From assembly GCF_001723175.1 (NCBI RefSeq), contig NC_064657.1, forward strand, positions 1,240,001 to 1,304,000: a stretch of DNA of 64,000 nucleotides, given 5' to 3'. How positions within the stretch are numbered: position 1 is the stretch's first letter; every line of letters starts with the position of its first letter. The position numbers were made by a program, and so were the translations under genes. Below the pieces are notes generated by a model that saw only the letters and a list, made by a program, of their open reading frames with translations, was not told where the DNA came from and did no database searches. The stretch comes from Penicillium oxalicum. Its lineage: Eukaryota > Ascomycota > Eurotiomycetes > Eurotiales > Aspergillaceae. Shown here piece by piece: positions 23,121 to 35,796 of the stretch.

Positions 23121-24227
23121 ATGGCGGGGGCCCCAGCGTACTCGATGGTGGTTGATCCCCAACCCCAGATTGGCGCGCATCTATCGCGAAACTCACACTT
23201 CAAAATGACGGCAGGCGATGTTGGAATTCTCCGATCAACAATCCTGCCGTCCTTTGGCCTCTACTCGGGTTTATCGGCCGCGACCTATCTCGCCGCCCAG
23301 GCTACCGACCGTGCCGAGGGAAAAGACTGGCTCTGGCCATCGGCCCAAGTGCTCAATGCATGGTTGACGGCGGTTGGTCGACCGATGTATGAACATGGCC
23401 TCACATTCTCCGACGCCATCAATACTCTTACTTGGTCGGAAAAGTTGCTTCTAGGTGGTGTGACGATTTGGGGAACTCGGTTGTTTGCTCGCATTGCGAG
23501 CCGCTCGCTGGTCCGTGGAAAAGACGACTCCCGATATGACACACCAAAGAAGGACCCCGGATTCTGGAAAGGCGCTTTTTTCAAGATGTTCCTGCCCGAG
23601 GCCGCAGTTTTGAGTATCATTGCTCTGCCGTACACCGTTCCGTTCGTGGCGAGTCAAACGACTCTCACCCTGGGCGCTGATACACTGAATGCCATCCGCG
23701 CTCTGGGTGTGGGTCTTTTCAGCTCTGGCTTCGCACTCGAGGTCATGGCCGACTCTCAGCTTGAGCGTCACCGGCAGGAGCGCAGTGATCTGTGTCGCCA
23801 TGGTGTTTGGAGCATTGTCCGCCATCCCAAGTAAGTTTTTCTTATAGTCAGCGAATTGGGAGGATGAGGCATCTTGCAGTGCTGACAATGCTCTTCTAGC
23901 TATTTGGGAGACTCATTGGTGCATCTGTCATTTGTGGTGATGAACATCACCAACAACTTCAATCCTCTGGTGCTTCTCGGACCTCTTACAAACTATCTCT
24001 TCCTTCGCTTTGTTGGTGGTGACAAGCAGACGGAGCAGAGCCAAGAGGAGCGGTATCGAGAGAAGGCCCCGGAAAAGTACGAGCAACTATGTGACTGGCG
24101 CAAGGAAAAGAACAGCTTCTGGCCTTCGCTTCGGGAAATCAAAAACCCTTGGGCTCTGGCAGTCATTGGGTGTGGTTTCCTCGGTGTTGGTTTAGAGAAG
24201 GTTCTGCGTCAGTCTGTGGCGGTTTGA
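23121..24227 (+). CDS. DUF1295 / steroid-5-alpha-reductase-like integral membrane protein
   Basis: Two exons, 23121..23830 and 23900..24227; 345 aa. ATG 23121 (MAGAPAYSMVV) is the first in frame. The protein has several hydrophobic segments (around residues 35-55, 100-125, 165-190 and 200-220, plus C-terminal ones). Near residues 225-241 it carries CRHGVWSIVRHPNYLGD. The signature (G)xxxxxRHPNYxG(E/D) is shared by DUF1295 proteins, sterol C14/C24 and 5-alpha reductases, and isoprenylcysteine methyltransferases; it lies at the cofactor-binding C-terminal region. The intron falls inside this motif (RHP-N). A membrane oxidoreductase acting on a sterol, fatty-acyl or other hydrophobic substrate is likely, but not proven. 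The basic, charged stretch between spans 1 and 2 of the C-terminal part (EERYREKAPEKYE) is typical of the group. Confidence 0.82.
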
Positions 24228-24772
24228 GAGACAGGTCTCACATAGAAAGAGGGCGATGTCGATGGGCTTGGCCTTTTATTTAAACTTTACACTTTCGGCC
24301 TATTCTGGGACCAGAGTGGCTTCACACGTCGCATCCTTCAATGCGGTGGAATAGGCGCGTCTTCCGTCTCAGTTTGCCAGAGATAGAATGGCTGCAAAGG
24401 CGTCCGAGCACTATATATTATGGTAGAATGTCAGAATTTTGAACATCTTCAAGATCAATAGCGTGTTTACATTGTAGCCGCACATTGTCTCGTGATAGTT
24501 TACTAGAACTTCGAAGAATTTCGTGCGCTAGCCTGGAATTGGACAATCCTCTCTTCCAGACGCACCATCACCAGGCAACCCCATTTTTCGCCTTCCGTGA
24601 AGTGCGGAGAGCGCGGAGAACAAGAAAATCTACCACGTGAAAGAGTCTTATCACGGACAGTTCCGACACCTTGATTCTTCACCAGTCTGACGTGAAGCAG
24701 AACAAGAAGAACACCCCGTTATTCCGTATCGCTGGTCAATCTCTCGATCGCTCAGACTCCCTGACGAGCATC
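24228..24772. other. Intergenic spacer
   Basis: 3' end of the DUF1295-like gene and promoter of the GNAT gene; no coding sequence supported. Confidence 0.6.
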
Positions 24773-25601
24773 ATGGCCTTTGAGCTTCAGGTTGCCGAGG
24801 CCGCCGACGGCCCCCGAATTGCTGACGTGTTCTTCGCCGCGTTTGCGGACGAGTTCGACCGAAAAATGCTCCCACCCAACCAGCCAGATGTCCGATCCTG
24901 GATGGAGAAGATGATTCTTGGCGAAGGGCCGGACACTGGAAAAGAAATTCTGCTAAAAGTGGTCGATCCGTCCAATCCAGAGGTGATCGCTGGCTTTGCC
25001 AGATGGGTGTTTCCTGTGCGTGAACCACACGCCGACGACGAGAAGCAAGACCAGAATTGGTCTGGTTGGCCCGAGGGCGCGGATCCGGAATTATGCGATA
25101 CGTTCTTCTCGACGATGGAGAAACATCACAAGGAAGTGATGGGAGATCGACCGCACTACTGTACGTACCTGGCCCTTCTTATGTCTTGCAGATGCAAGGT
25201 CCAATCCGCTTTCCCCCGTCCCAGCCGTTTCCTTTTGGGAAAAGGGCCGCTATTCAAACGTTTTTGTTATATTCTTGAAGAGGGGGAAACGATTGCTGGA
25301 TAAATATAGCAATGAATCTCATAGGTTGATCGTCGAAGAGATGGCTAATTGACCGACACGCGTGATAGATTTGGATATCCTTGGAGTGCATCCGTCTTAT
25401 CAACGGCGCGGATTGGCCTCCAAGCTTTTGCACTGGGGTCTTAAGCGTGCTGATCAGGAAGGTGTGGAGACATACCTCGCTGCTTCTCCGGATGGAAAGC
25501 CAGTCTATGAGAGGAATGGATTCGAACTTGTCGACAAGTCCTTCTCGCCCTATCCTGGGTATGTGCAGGTCTGCATGGTTCGGCCCACGCAGTCGAAATA
25601 G
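24773..25601 (+). CDS. GNAT-family N-acetyltransferase
   Basis: Two exons, 24773..25160 and 25369..25601; 206 aa. The 208-nt intron (GTACGT donor) is the longest in the window; it splits a Tyr codon and joins HY-YLDILGV in phase. The N-terminal half has the GNAT beta1-alpha1 start (FELQVAEAADGPRIADVFF). A Trp/acid-rich loop (VFPVREPHADDEK) is common in fungal GNATs of this type. Motif A, the acetyl-CoA pyrophosphate loop, is LGVHPSYQRRGLASKLL near 132-148 (Q/RxxGxA form). The C-terminal part (VYERNGFELVDKSF) is the usual beta6-alpha4 region. Likely a cytosolic acetyltransferase for a small molecule or protein amine; the acceptor is unknown. Confidence 0.87.
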
Positions 25602-26867
25602 ATTTATCTGGAGGTTCAAGGCTGTTTTACATATTGATAAAATCTGTAAATTTTGCAGAGTAGTCTCAGAAACCATTCCTTCACTTCATGTCCATATTGA
25701 TGAGATTGACCTTTGAATGATGACAAATTCCATATATTGAGCACGTTTCTCCGTTCTCTTCGTCTCGTGCAGGAGAACCTTTGCTCTCGAGTGGCAGTTA
25801 GCAATTGACTAGGCTCTACTACAAATCAAAACAAATTCAGTCTGACGCCAAAATAGTTAACATGATGCTGCAAGATTACTTATTGTGAGATTCCTCATTC
25901 TTTACGACTGGATGATGGGAGAAAGCGCTAATTCAACGAAAACATCGCATCCGATGACGCCATACACGACCGTTCCAAATCGACGGGTATGCGCTTAGCC
26001 GGCCAAGAGTTGCCCCGCCCATACTGCCATTCCAACTTAGGTTGAGTATACTCGACCGTTGATACTCAAATGATCTACTCAGATGATTTAACATTTGGGT
26101 ATCACTCAGAGCTGGTTAGTTGCCAGAGGTGTCAGTGCTTCATCATACTCAGTCGTGGAGGTAAGAATTGGGAATCACAAGGGTCGGGATAGCGTCTATC
26201 CGTTCAACATGCCCAACAAGCGGATAAGCGATTTGCTTCCATTCGCCGCTGGCGGACATTTTGAGGGCCTTTTGGACACCTCGTGATCCAAGATTTTGGT
26301 CTCAGATTAATGTGATCCTAGAATGTAGCGAATGATGGTTAGAATGACCGAGCTGCGCATCACACTGTAGGGCAATACTAGGGAAGATGGTGGTAGTGGG
26401 CTGAGGTGACCATGGCGCCATGACGTCCTTCACAAAACACTCGATCCGATGAACGCCCCCAATAACACAAAGTAGATAGAACCGGCAGGCGCTTGAACTG
26501 AACCACAACCCCTCGAATGAGCAGCTGGAACTAATTGGTTTACTCGACCGACTCGGTTCCATACGTGTAACTACCAGTATATGGCTAGAACTGACTACCC
26601 AGCAGTTGTCATGATGGTGTGAAAGATCATCATTTTCAAAACAGGAAATAGAGACATGGTGACTCAACCTTAGACTTTTGCACTACTTCATAGCATGATA
26701 GGTATTTATTATTGTACGGCGAGAAGTACTTCACTTCCAGCTCAACTCAACTTTTTCTTTTCGCTGGTTTCCCCGCTTTATCCTCCATCATTCAACCCTG
26801 GGGCCGTCAACCTAGGATCAGAACATAGCATTATACTCGATCAATTTTGCACTGTCGCATTCTCGTC
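25602..26867. other. Intergenic spacer, 1.3 kb
   Basis: Between the GNAT and epimerase genes. Open frames at 26095..26286 (+) and 26302..26667 (-) lack conserved features and ATG context. I see nothing else I can support. Confidence 0.5.
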
Positions 26868-28087
26868 ATGACTAAGATATTCATGTCAGTTCGGCCTGTC
26901 CCGGATTAATCGGATCCCTTTCAGCTCATTCTCATTTAGCACGGGCGCAACTGGATACATCGGCGGAGACGCCCTGGCCGTCATTCACAACGCGCATCCG
27001 GAATTTTCGTACGTGGCTTTGGTCCGCAGCACCGACAAGGCCGACCAGGTCAAGGCTCAGTTCCCCAATGTCCAGACAGTGATTGGCGACCTCGATAACT
27101 CGGCCCTCCTGGAACGGGAGAGTGCCGCAGCCGACATAGTTCTTCGTGAGTCTGGGGGCATTTCGCACCGTTTAAAGTAGGACTGACGACCGGTTCCACG
27201 CAGACACCGCAGACGCGTCTGACCACGAAGGCGCTGCAAAGGCAATCGCAACTGGCCTGGTGGCTGGCCACAACAAAGAGAACCCGGGATATTGGTTGCA
27301 CACGGGTGGAACTGGAATTCTCACTTTCGAAGATAGCGACAAGGAGTCATTTGGAAACAAGAGTGACAAGATTTACGATGACTGGGACGGAGTTAAGGAG
27401 CTTCTCACTCTACCCGATCACGCCTTCCATCGCAATGTCGACAAGATTGTTCTCGAAGCCGCCGAGAAGCATGCCGATGTGCTCAAGGTAGCATTGATCT
27501 GCCCTCCTACTATTTACGGTACGGTGCTACCAGATTCCTTTGACAAATCATTCATCTGGCCCATTTAAGAATCTTTTTCTAACTGAAGTGATGCAGGACG
27601 AGGACGGGGACCCGGCTCAAAACGTGGGCGACAAGTCTACGAACTTGCCAACGTGACTCTACGACTACAAAAGGGCCCGATTATTGGAGGAGGTGATGCG
27701 ATCTGGAACAACGTTCACGTTCACGATTTGAGCGACGTTTATGCATTGCTTGTAGATGCTGCAGCCGCCGGCCGCACCGACAAGGGACTCTGGGGTCCAG
27801 AAGCTTACTACCTGACCGAGAACGGGGAGCATCGCTGGGGAGACGTCGCACAGTCCGCTGCAGAGGCTGCTGCAAAACAAGGCTTCATCCCAGAAGCAAA
27901 GGCTGAGCCCATTGACCTTGAAAGTGCAAAGAAATATGCCGGATTTGAGTCACTCAGCTGGGGTATGAATTCACGAGGGCGCGCTCTTCGGGCACGCGAA
28001 ATTCTCGGATGGAACCCCTCGAACCCTAGTTTGCTGGACGAACTACCGGAGATTGTTCGAAGCGAGTGGCAGCGATTGCAAAAGTGA
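26868..28087 (+). CDS. NAD(P)-dependent epimerase/dehydratase-like (extended SDR)
   Basis: Four exons: 26868..26884 (17 nt), 26940..27145, 27204..27518 and 27597..28087; 342 aa. The tiny first exon MTKIFI splices into TGATGYIGG, placing the Rossmann nucleotide motif TGxTGYIGG at residues 7-15, the standard position for extended SDRs. The substrate-side strand YWLHTGGTGIL (near 105) and the later block HVHDLSDVYALLVDAA match atypical/extended SDRs related to nucleoside-diphosphate-sugar epimerases (NmrA/epimerase group). I do not see a clear YxxxK catalytic pair, so whether it is an active oxidoreductase or a redox-sensing protein is open. Probably cytosolic. It stands third from the end in a run of genes on the same strand and precedes an MFS transporter. 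Confidence 0.87.
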
Positions 28088-29566
28088 GCTCATTCCGATG
28101 AGATGGGGACTTAATTGGCTGGGACATAACGCCACACGAGAATTTTAGGCGAGCGGCTGAGGACTTGCGTGAGCGCTTCCTCAGCTGAGGAGGGGCCACT
28201 ATGTGGTAATGGGTGTGGTAATAGTCCAAGTGCGCATTTGACTCTTATGTTGGCAATCCTCAAGTCTTCATACTCAGGTTTTCGGAATGCAACACCTCGG
28301 TTTTCAAAGGAATCTCAAATTTAGCTGGCTTATGGCTTGCAGAGATCACAATGCCACCAAGTGAGGTAGTTTCCGCCAGTTGACTGACTAGTTTTTTTTT
28401 CTGAATGTCAGACTTGGGCTTGGAGTAATAAGAAAACCACCGTCTCCAGCTTCTCCATGCTCGCAGCTGGAAACAAAATACCCGTTGGAGAGAGAATTGA
28501 TATTGTCGTATTGTTCGAGGGCTTTCCAATTATGCAAAAAAATATCTCGGATATTGAAATGCCAATTCCCGTTGAACTGGTACATAGTCATCCGGGTTCA
28601 TTCGATCAGCCTAGACTGGGATGTAGATCTCGAGAAAATCCCCCATGGATAATTGATAACTTGTTGAACTCTCTCTTAGAGATGCCAAGCTAGATAAGCT
28701 TCTGTTTGGAACCAGCGAGGCTCGAATCTCACTTTGAACTTTGATGTTGGAAGCCTCGCAGGAGGTCTAACCACGCTATACCCCTATTAGTTCGGGTAAA
28801 ACGAGGTGAGATCGTGTCATAGATCTAGAGAGAGGAGAAAAGTATCTCGCAGTGCATGCGATTTCACATACCTATACCAAAAAACAGAGGAAAAGGAATA
28901 TATAAATTATCAAGAATTTGTGCTCGGCAACTGTATCCGGTGAGTCTCAAACGAGAGGCTGACACTATGTTTAAGAATGGACCAACTTTGCGCTCTGCGG
29001 TGGGATCGCAAGGCAGGACTTTGTCCCGAGAGCCGACTGCGTGGAAATACTTCAGACGGCGTCGGTGTGGAATCTGCCCGATTCTTGGCAATCGGGTCTC
29101 AACACTGAACGGACCGGTCAGCCTCAACCGATCATGGCGTTTGCAGGTGGGCGCAGAGTAAGAAAGTGCCATTTCAGCTGCACAGCACACCGACACTACT
29201 ATCCTACTTATCGCTGGCAAGAGATGCCGAAGAAACGACCAAAGGGCGAATTCCTGCTCCGTGTCGGGGCAGCGGGCAGCTGAGCTGGGAAGTCTACCGA
29301 ATTGATATTACCATCAAGCTGCATTAACTCGTAATTGATGCAAGACTGCCGCTTATAGAAGCCTGTACTTAATTTCAATTTTAGCATGGACCTGTTGGGA
29401 TTTTTCAGGCTGTCATGATAAGAATCGGACAACCAACAACTCAAATCTGTGCATATTTCCTCCAGGACTGAAACATCTAGCTTTGTCCCGGTCCTCGTTT
29501 TTTCCTTATTTTGAAAGGAATTAGAGTTCTACTTTCTCACTTCTTGACAGTCTTCGTACTCAGACG
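28088..29566. other. Intergenic spacer, 1.5 kb
   Basis: Between the epimerase-like and transporter genes. A 78-codon frame at 28457..28693 starts with ATG and reads like protein but has no recognised family and a competing frame on the other strand. Not annotated as a gene. Confidence 0.5.
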
Positions 29567-31493
29567 ATGGCTTCTCAGGATCCCTTCGTGGGTGGTCTAC
29601 CAGGCCACCCTGCTACACGGACTATCAGCAACCCTGACTCCGTAATTTCGAGAGATCCAGATGAAGATACGCAAAGGCCCAAGTTTGCTTTGAGTCGGCG
29701 AGGGCAGTTGGCGTTCTTCACGCTTGCTGTCCTGACCTTGATGGCAGCACTCGATGGGACATCCCTCTCCGTTGCCCTTCCGGTGCGTTCTCTTGGAAGG
29801 AAAATACATCTACTCCCATTACAATCATCCACTTACAGAATGTCAGATCATCGCAGAAGCCCTTCATGGTACCGCTATTGAAGCCTTTTGGGCTGGCACC
29901 TCATTCCTACTATCTTCGACGGGTGAGTTTGAAGTTCAATCCCACCTAGTCTGTGATACTGAAACTGACAACTAACATCGTTCCGCTCAGTCTTTCAACC
30001 AAGCTTTGCTTCCTTGTCTAACATTTTTGGTCGTCGTCCTATGGTTCTGATTTCCATAATGTTCTTCTGCGTCGGCGCTATCATCGCAGCCGTGGGAAAC
30101 AACTTCACATATATGCTCGTCGGCCGGACGATTCAAGGCGTCGGCGGTGGCGGCATCATTGCTCTAAGCGAAATCATTGTGACCGATTTGGTGCCTTTGC
30201 GACACCGAGGTCATTATTTCGGCATTATCAGCGCCATGTGGAGTATTGGCTCGGTGACGGGTCCTATTCTCGGAGGAGGCTTTGCAGAGAAGGTGTCCTG
30301 GGTGAGAATTGATTTCACAAGGTCTCTGATTCGTAATCAAACTGACATTTCTTCCCCTTTAGCGCTGGATCTTTTATATCAATCTACCATTTGTGGGAGT
30401 CGGTGTTGTCTTTGTGATTCTCTTCCTGAACTTGAGGATTGTTCCCTCCTCCTTTTCAGAAAAGCTCCGTCGTATCGACTATATTGGGACTTTCCTTTTT
30501 GTCAGCAGTATTTCGTCCTTCTTGATTCCACTGACCTGGGGTGGTGTCTCATATCCGTGGTCTTCATGGCATACCCTGGTGCCATTGATTGTCGGAGCTG
30601 CTGGGTTACTCGTCTTCGCCTTCTACGAAACCCGCTATGCCAAAGACCCTATCGTTCCTCCTATGATCTTCCGAAACCGCACTGCAACAGTCTCCTTCAT
30701 GGGAAGTATCTTACAGGGTCTCATCCTTTGGTGCACACTCTACTATCTCCCGCTCTACTACGAAGCAGTGAAGGAATACAGCCCGATTGTTTCAGGAATC
30801 GCTCTTTTCCCTGAAACTTTCACCGTGGCTCCGAGCGCAGTGGTTGCAGGCGTTTTAATCACCGTCACTGGCCATTATCGATGGGCGATCTGGCTCGGCT
30901 GGGCAATCTCGACAATTGGCCTGGGCCTGATGTGCATCATCAAATCCTCCACCAGTATTCCAGGGTGGATTCTCCTCAACGTGGTTCCCGGCCTTGGACT
31001 CGGCCTCCTCTTCCCCTCGCTAGGATACGCCGTACAGGCATCAGCAGCGCCCGAGAATCTCGCCATTGCCGTCGCAATGTTCAGCTTCTTCCGCGCCCTG
31101 GGCCAGGCAATAGGCGTGGCTGTGGGAGGAGTCGTCTTCCAAAACCGCATGCGACAGAACCTGCTAAGATACCCTAACTTTGCTCCCATGGCAGACCAGT
31201 ATAGTCAGGATGCAGCGGGCCTGGTTCAAATCATCAAGGCAATGGCAGATGGTGCCGACAAGTCCGACCTCAAAGACGCTTACACAGACAGTTTACGCAT
31301 TGTGTGGGCTGTATGCTGTGGCGTGTCTCTAGTCGCTCTCTTGCTGAGTCTCTTCACCAAGTCCTATAATTTGGATCAGGTCCTCGATTCGAGTCAGACG
31401 CTGCAAGAAGAAAACGCAAAGATCCCTCGCGAGAAAGACATTGAAATGTCAATTGACGAATTTAATCGACAGCACACTCCCTGGTCTTACTGA
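29567..31493 (+). CDS. MFS drug:H+ antiporter-type transporter (DHA family)
   Basis: Four exons: 29567..29782, 29847..29922, 29991..30301 and 30363..31493; 577 aa. A polar N-terminus of ~45 residues is followed by the first span (LAFFTLAVLTLMAALDGTSLSVALP). MFS motif A is present as SNIFGRRPMVLIS after span 2, motif B-like GRTIQGVGGGG lies near the fourth span, and the antiporter motif C is SIGSVTGPILGGGF. The number of hydrophobic segments fits a 12-14-span drug/proton antiporter, and the length favours DHA14. The C-terminus is cytoplasmic and acidic. Such proteins export toxic or self-made small molecules from the plasma membrane; the substrate cannot be assigned. No secondary-metabolite backbone gene is next to it. 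Confidence 0.92.
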
Positions 31494-32293
31494 AAAGATT
31501 GAAAGTCAAGCCTTTTTCATGCACAGATCACTTGCTCGCTCAGTCTTCGTCCAGCTTACTCGACTCCCGATTATGTACTTTGCTGTTGGTTTACTGTCCC
31601 GGGTGGGACATCTAGTGTTTCTTAAACGTTTCATGATCATTGTCCTCAGTATGAATAGAGTTCTTTACCCGCATTCCTGTCTGTCTTTCTCTTTTTGTAA
31701 AATGCGTTTTGATAAATTCATTAAAGGCCCAACTCTCACTACTCTGGGGTTCTTTCTGTACAGTTGGTGTGTTTTCTCCTAAATGAATGTTAGCAACATT
31801 TGGCACGAGTCTGGAACCCGATTTCCAGATGCTCACCAGGTCAAATAGCCTTTTCGCGCCCAACCAGATTTCTTGTGAGTAACAATTTGCACATGTGTGA
31901 AGCAAATTACGTGTGAAATCCGTCTACCTATTCTTTTCCCCCAAACCCATCGGCCTACTACGGGTCTCGTGAGTCAGGATGAGACGATGGTGAACACGAG
32001 CGTGATCCGCGCAAGTGCAGAGCAAGACAAACTAAAATGTGTACCCAAATTCGAAGGAAACATTTAAATTATTCAATTCACTGGGGCTCAAACACTAAAG
32101 CTATGGGGCCATCAAATAGGCATGCAAAAAGACAAAAAGAAAACAGCCAGCGCTTCTGACGAAGAATCTTCGATAACGCCACAGATGCACAAGAATTGTC
32201 TTAACAAACGCGAGACCGCGTAAGGAAAGACAGCGCAAATCATAAAGTCGTGAGGTGAACAACATCCTAAATAATAAAATCCGAACTCAAATA
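31494..32293. other. Convergent intergenic spacer, 0.8 kb
   Basis: Lies between the 3' ends of the MFS transporter (+) and plkA (-). The frames here are short and start with non-ATG codons. Presumably long 3' UTRs. Confidence 0.6.
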
Positions 32294-35200
32294 TCACTCA
32301 CGGCCCAGCCCTCTCAACCGCTCCTTCAGAGCCTCCATTTCCCTGTCAAGACTCGGGCCAGCTCGCTTGTCAGGCCGCTCAATCTCGGAATCCTTCAGCA
32401 TGACCGACCGATAGACTCCATCTCCATCAGGTGCACCAACGGTCACCCACACGAACTTGGTGCCGTTGCTACCCCCTGGTGACCGGTCTTGGGTGCCTCG
32501 CCAGAGCATCTCGGTCGACACCAATTCTTGCCCAGATGCGGAAGTCGAAGGTGGACGGCCACCGAGTCGCCCAAACGTGATCCAATCCTTGAGGACGTCC
32601 CGGATGAAGTTGATCTTTTCCAAGAAGGAATTCGCTTCCAGGATGTCCCGAATGCGATCTTCGACAGAATTGAGAGATTCGCCATTGGCAATACTCAAGA
32701 AAGTAGCTGCTTCATCAGAGGCGACGGCGCGAGTATCGAAGCCCGACGGATGCATCTTCCCTTTGGCAGTGAAATAGCGTGCTGCAGAGGGTGAGAGATG
32801 GTAGAAATCAATCCATGGAGAAGAGCTGCGGGTGCGGCCCGGTGCAATCACAAGCTTAGTGTGATCAGGGAAGTTGAATTGGAAAGCGCCATCACCAAAG
32901 CCCCATATTCCAACATTTCCAAGCCGCTGATAAAATTTGATGAACTGGCCACTGCTATGTGCGGGCAATTCATCACCAAGGCCTTCATCACCATGGCGAC
33001 CCAATGACCCGATCATGTATTTGCCAAACTGATCCACCAGTTTGACTCGCTTGACCTTTTCAAGATCCGAGCGTTCGGTCTCCGAGCCAGATGTGCCACG
33101 AATCCTCATGACTTTGGAAGTCCTCGCGTCAAAGAGGCACGTATCAATCATCGCTCGCCGAATGCCACGGCAGCCCAGTAAGCTGTCGTCACGATTCTCG
33201 TAAAATTCAATCGGTGGCCCGGACCGAGGGACAAGCTGATCTGCCTCCGAATATGGGATGCCTTTCTCCTCTGGAGTGTCGACGCTGCGTGCCTTGCGGC
33301 GAATATGTCGCTCCCCGTTTCGAATAACCACACTCGTCGCGGGTCGGCCGTTCTCCCCCTTGAACACGCATCCGACACTACCATCATCCAGCACATATCC
33401 AATGCCATACCGATTCGTGTAGTCTACCCACTTGATGACATATGCATGAGGTTGTTTCCTGGAGCCAACTCGACGTCGCGTGGGACCTTGATGAACAAGG
33501 TTTGTCAACATGACACGCAGGTTGTTGTTTACATCAGACAATGATGTGCTTGGCAGGTCGTGACAAAGGTCATCATGGTGGAAAAGCGGACTCAGGCCCA
33601 GGCTGGAGCGAGCCTTCTGTGACTTGCTATCGGCACGAGCGAGACTGTCCGCCTGACTCAGTGATTTTGTGGTTTGACCGAAGGAAAGGGCAGATCCTGT
33701 TGAGCTGGGGTTGGGCTGCTCAACTCTCCCCGCAGCCAGCCTCAAGTCAGCACGCGACGCGGATCGCAGAGAGGCCTGTCGAGTCACGGTGCGACTTTGT
33801 TCAACAACTGCCGGGATCCTACTCTCGTGCGTATGCGTCGAAGATTGCATTTCTTGGTTGGCGGCTTCGAGTCGACGGGATTGCGATCTTGTCTTGCCTA
33901 TGGTAAGGCCCGAGGGCATGCTTGTGGATTTGGCGAGCGAAGGAGCGATGATGTCTCGGGTGGTTGGGGCGTTGGATGCGGACACCATTCTTCGGGCACG
34001 AATCGGCCGCTCTGAGAGCCCACCGGGTGGCACATTTGCACTCACAGCGGCCGCATGATCAGGCTCGACTGGCTCCCGAGTAGGTCTTGCGGTGGATTCT
34101 GCAAATTCAGCCACAATGGGCGCCCTGCGCAATGAGGACATTCCCGGACGAGCCTGTTGTCGTAGGGTTGCAGCATGATTCTGACCTTCCATGCGTCGCT
34201 GCTGAGCAGCCGCCAGCGCCACGTTTGTCCGGCTGGATGTGATTGCTTTTGCGCGAACGGAAACACTCCGTGCTGACATTGTGCTCTCGTCTAATCCGCG
34301 ATCCTCAGTGCGTAATGTTCTTCGAGAGCTTTCCATGTGGCACCAGTCCCCTTCGATTTCGTGAGGCCATCGATAGACAAAGTCCATGGGTAACGGCACG
34401 TCAGGTCTGAGACCTCTCGCATCTTCCGTCTCACACTCCGAGTAAGCCGACTTTGAACAGTTCCGACCAACTGATTTACGAGCCGTTCCGTCTGGCTTTC
34501 TTCCCACACCACATAAAGAATAAAATGCCGCCTTGCACGAGTGGTAACGTTGGCTGGGGTCGTCCACTTGTTGGATATAGGCGCGAAGCTTCTCGTCAAA
34601 GTCGAGTCCGTATCCGTTGACCATACAATCACCGCGGGGAGCTTGATCCTTGAGCCAAATCGGTTTGTTAAAACGACATGCCGGGTCTAGTTGGCGGGGA
34701 ATGCACCCATCGTACATGCTGAAGAAAGGATGCTCAACAATGTCGTCCGGATCTGGGCGCTCTTCGTCCACCAAATTCAAGCATGCGCTAACCAGGTCCT
34801 TAGCTTCCTCGGGGATATGATTCGTGTTCTCTGATTCTTTGGGCCACACATATGTCAAGCTCCGGACCTTTTTATAGATTTCTTCCTGAGTCTTCGATTG
34901 GAATGGTGGATAGCCGGTAAGCATCGCAAAACTATACCACTCTAGTTAGGCCTTCCTGTACGTGAAACTTTTCATTTAATCCACTCACCATATGACACCC
35001 AGTGACCAGATATCGACTTTCTGAGTGTGGCCGCCTTTGCTTTTATCAAGAACTTCAGGTGCAATGTAATTGGGTGTTCCGCACAGCGTGTTTCGTCTTT
35101 TCGCATCCTTATCCGAGAGAATCATTGCCGCTAGACCAAAGTCTCCAATCTTGATGTTCATATTGCGATCCAGGAACAAATTCCCCATTTTTAAATCTCG

Positions 35201-35796
35201 ATGCGCCACGAAGCGTTTATGGAGGTATTTGACGCCAGCGCAGAGTTGTATCATGAAGCGACGGACTTCTGGTAAGCTGAGACAACGTCGCTTTCGGACC
35301 ATATCCATGACCGATCCATTTGGGCATAGTTCGAGGACAACGTATGTGCTTTGGTGGAAGGCGAAGGCGCGGTAGAATTGAACGATGAAAGGGTGACGCA
35401 TTTTTGAGTGAATTTGGAGCTCTGTGCGAAACTGTTCAAGGTTAGCGCAAGTGCTCCGACTCTTCGACCAGGATAGTCTAGCTGTACCTTCTCTTCCATC
35501 TTCTTTTGGGGCATCTGAGACTTGACAACTTTCATTGCAAAGACGCGACCGTTTCGTGCTAATGTTCCCTCGTAGCACACGGCAAATCCACCTTTCCCAA
35601 GAAACCCTCCGATTATGTATTCTTCTCCATCTTCTTCTGGCTCTGTCACCCTCGATGGCGGTGGATCGGCATGGTTCTTGGACGTAGAAGAAGACTTTTG
35701 CGTCACAGCAACAGCACGCTTGTCGGCCATCTTGTGATCCGGTAAACCCTTTGGCTTGATTGGCTGGTTGGTCGATCGAGGTGAGAGGGCATCCAT
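32294..35796 (-). CDS. plkA: Polo-like kinase PlkA/Cdc5
   Basis: Three exons: 35796..35488, 35431..34989 and 34931..32294; 1129 aa. The kinase domain spans about residues 60-320: Gly-loop GGFLGKGGFAVCYEG, catalytic Lys89 (FAMKVV), HRDLKMGN with Asp182, DFG, and the T-loop RRNTLCGTPNYIAPEVL with Thr218 at the position of the activating Thr in Plk1. A long basic, Ser-rich linker (~360-700) separates it from two polo boxes. PB1 is around 720-810 (YVIKWVDYTNRYGIGYVL) and PB2 around 905-985 (FIKFYQRLGNVGIWGFG). This layout and length fit Aspergillus PlkA, longer than yeast Cdc5. It is a mitotic Ser/Thr kinase at spindle pole bodies and other mitotic structures, with phosphopeptide docking through the polo boxes. 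ATG 35796 is the start nearest the fold; another ATG at 35792 is out of frame. Confidence 0.96.

Noticed and set aside
28457..28693. 78-codon frame with ATG between the epimerase and MFS genes
   Set aside because: Reads somewhat like protein but has no family, AT-rich codons and a competing minus-strand frame.
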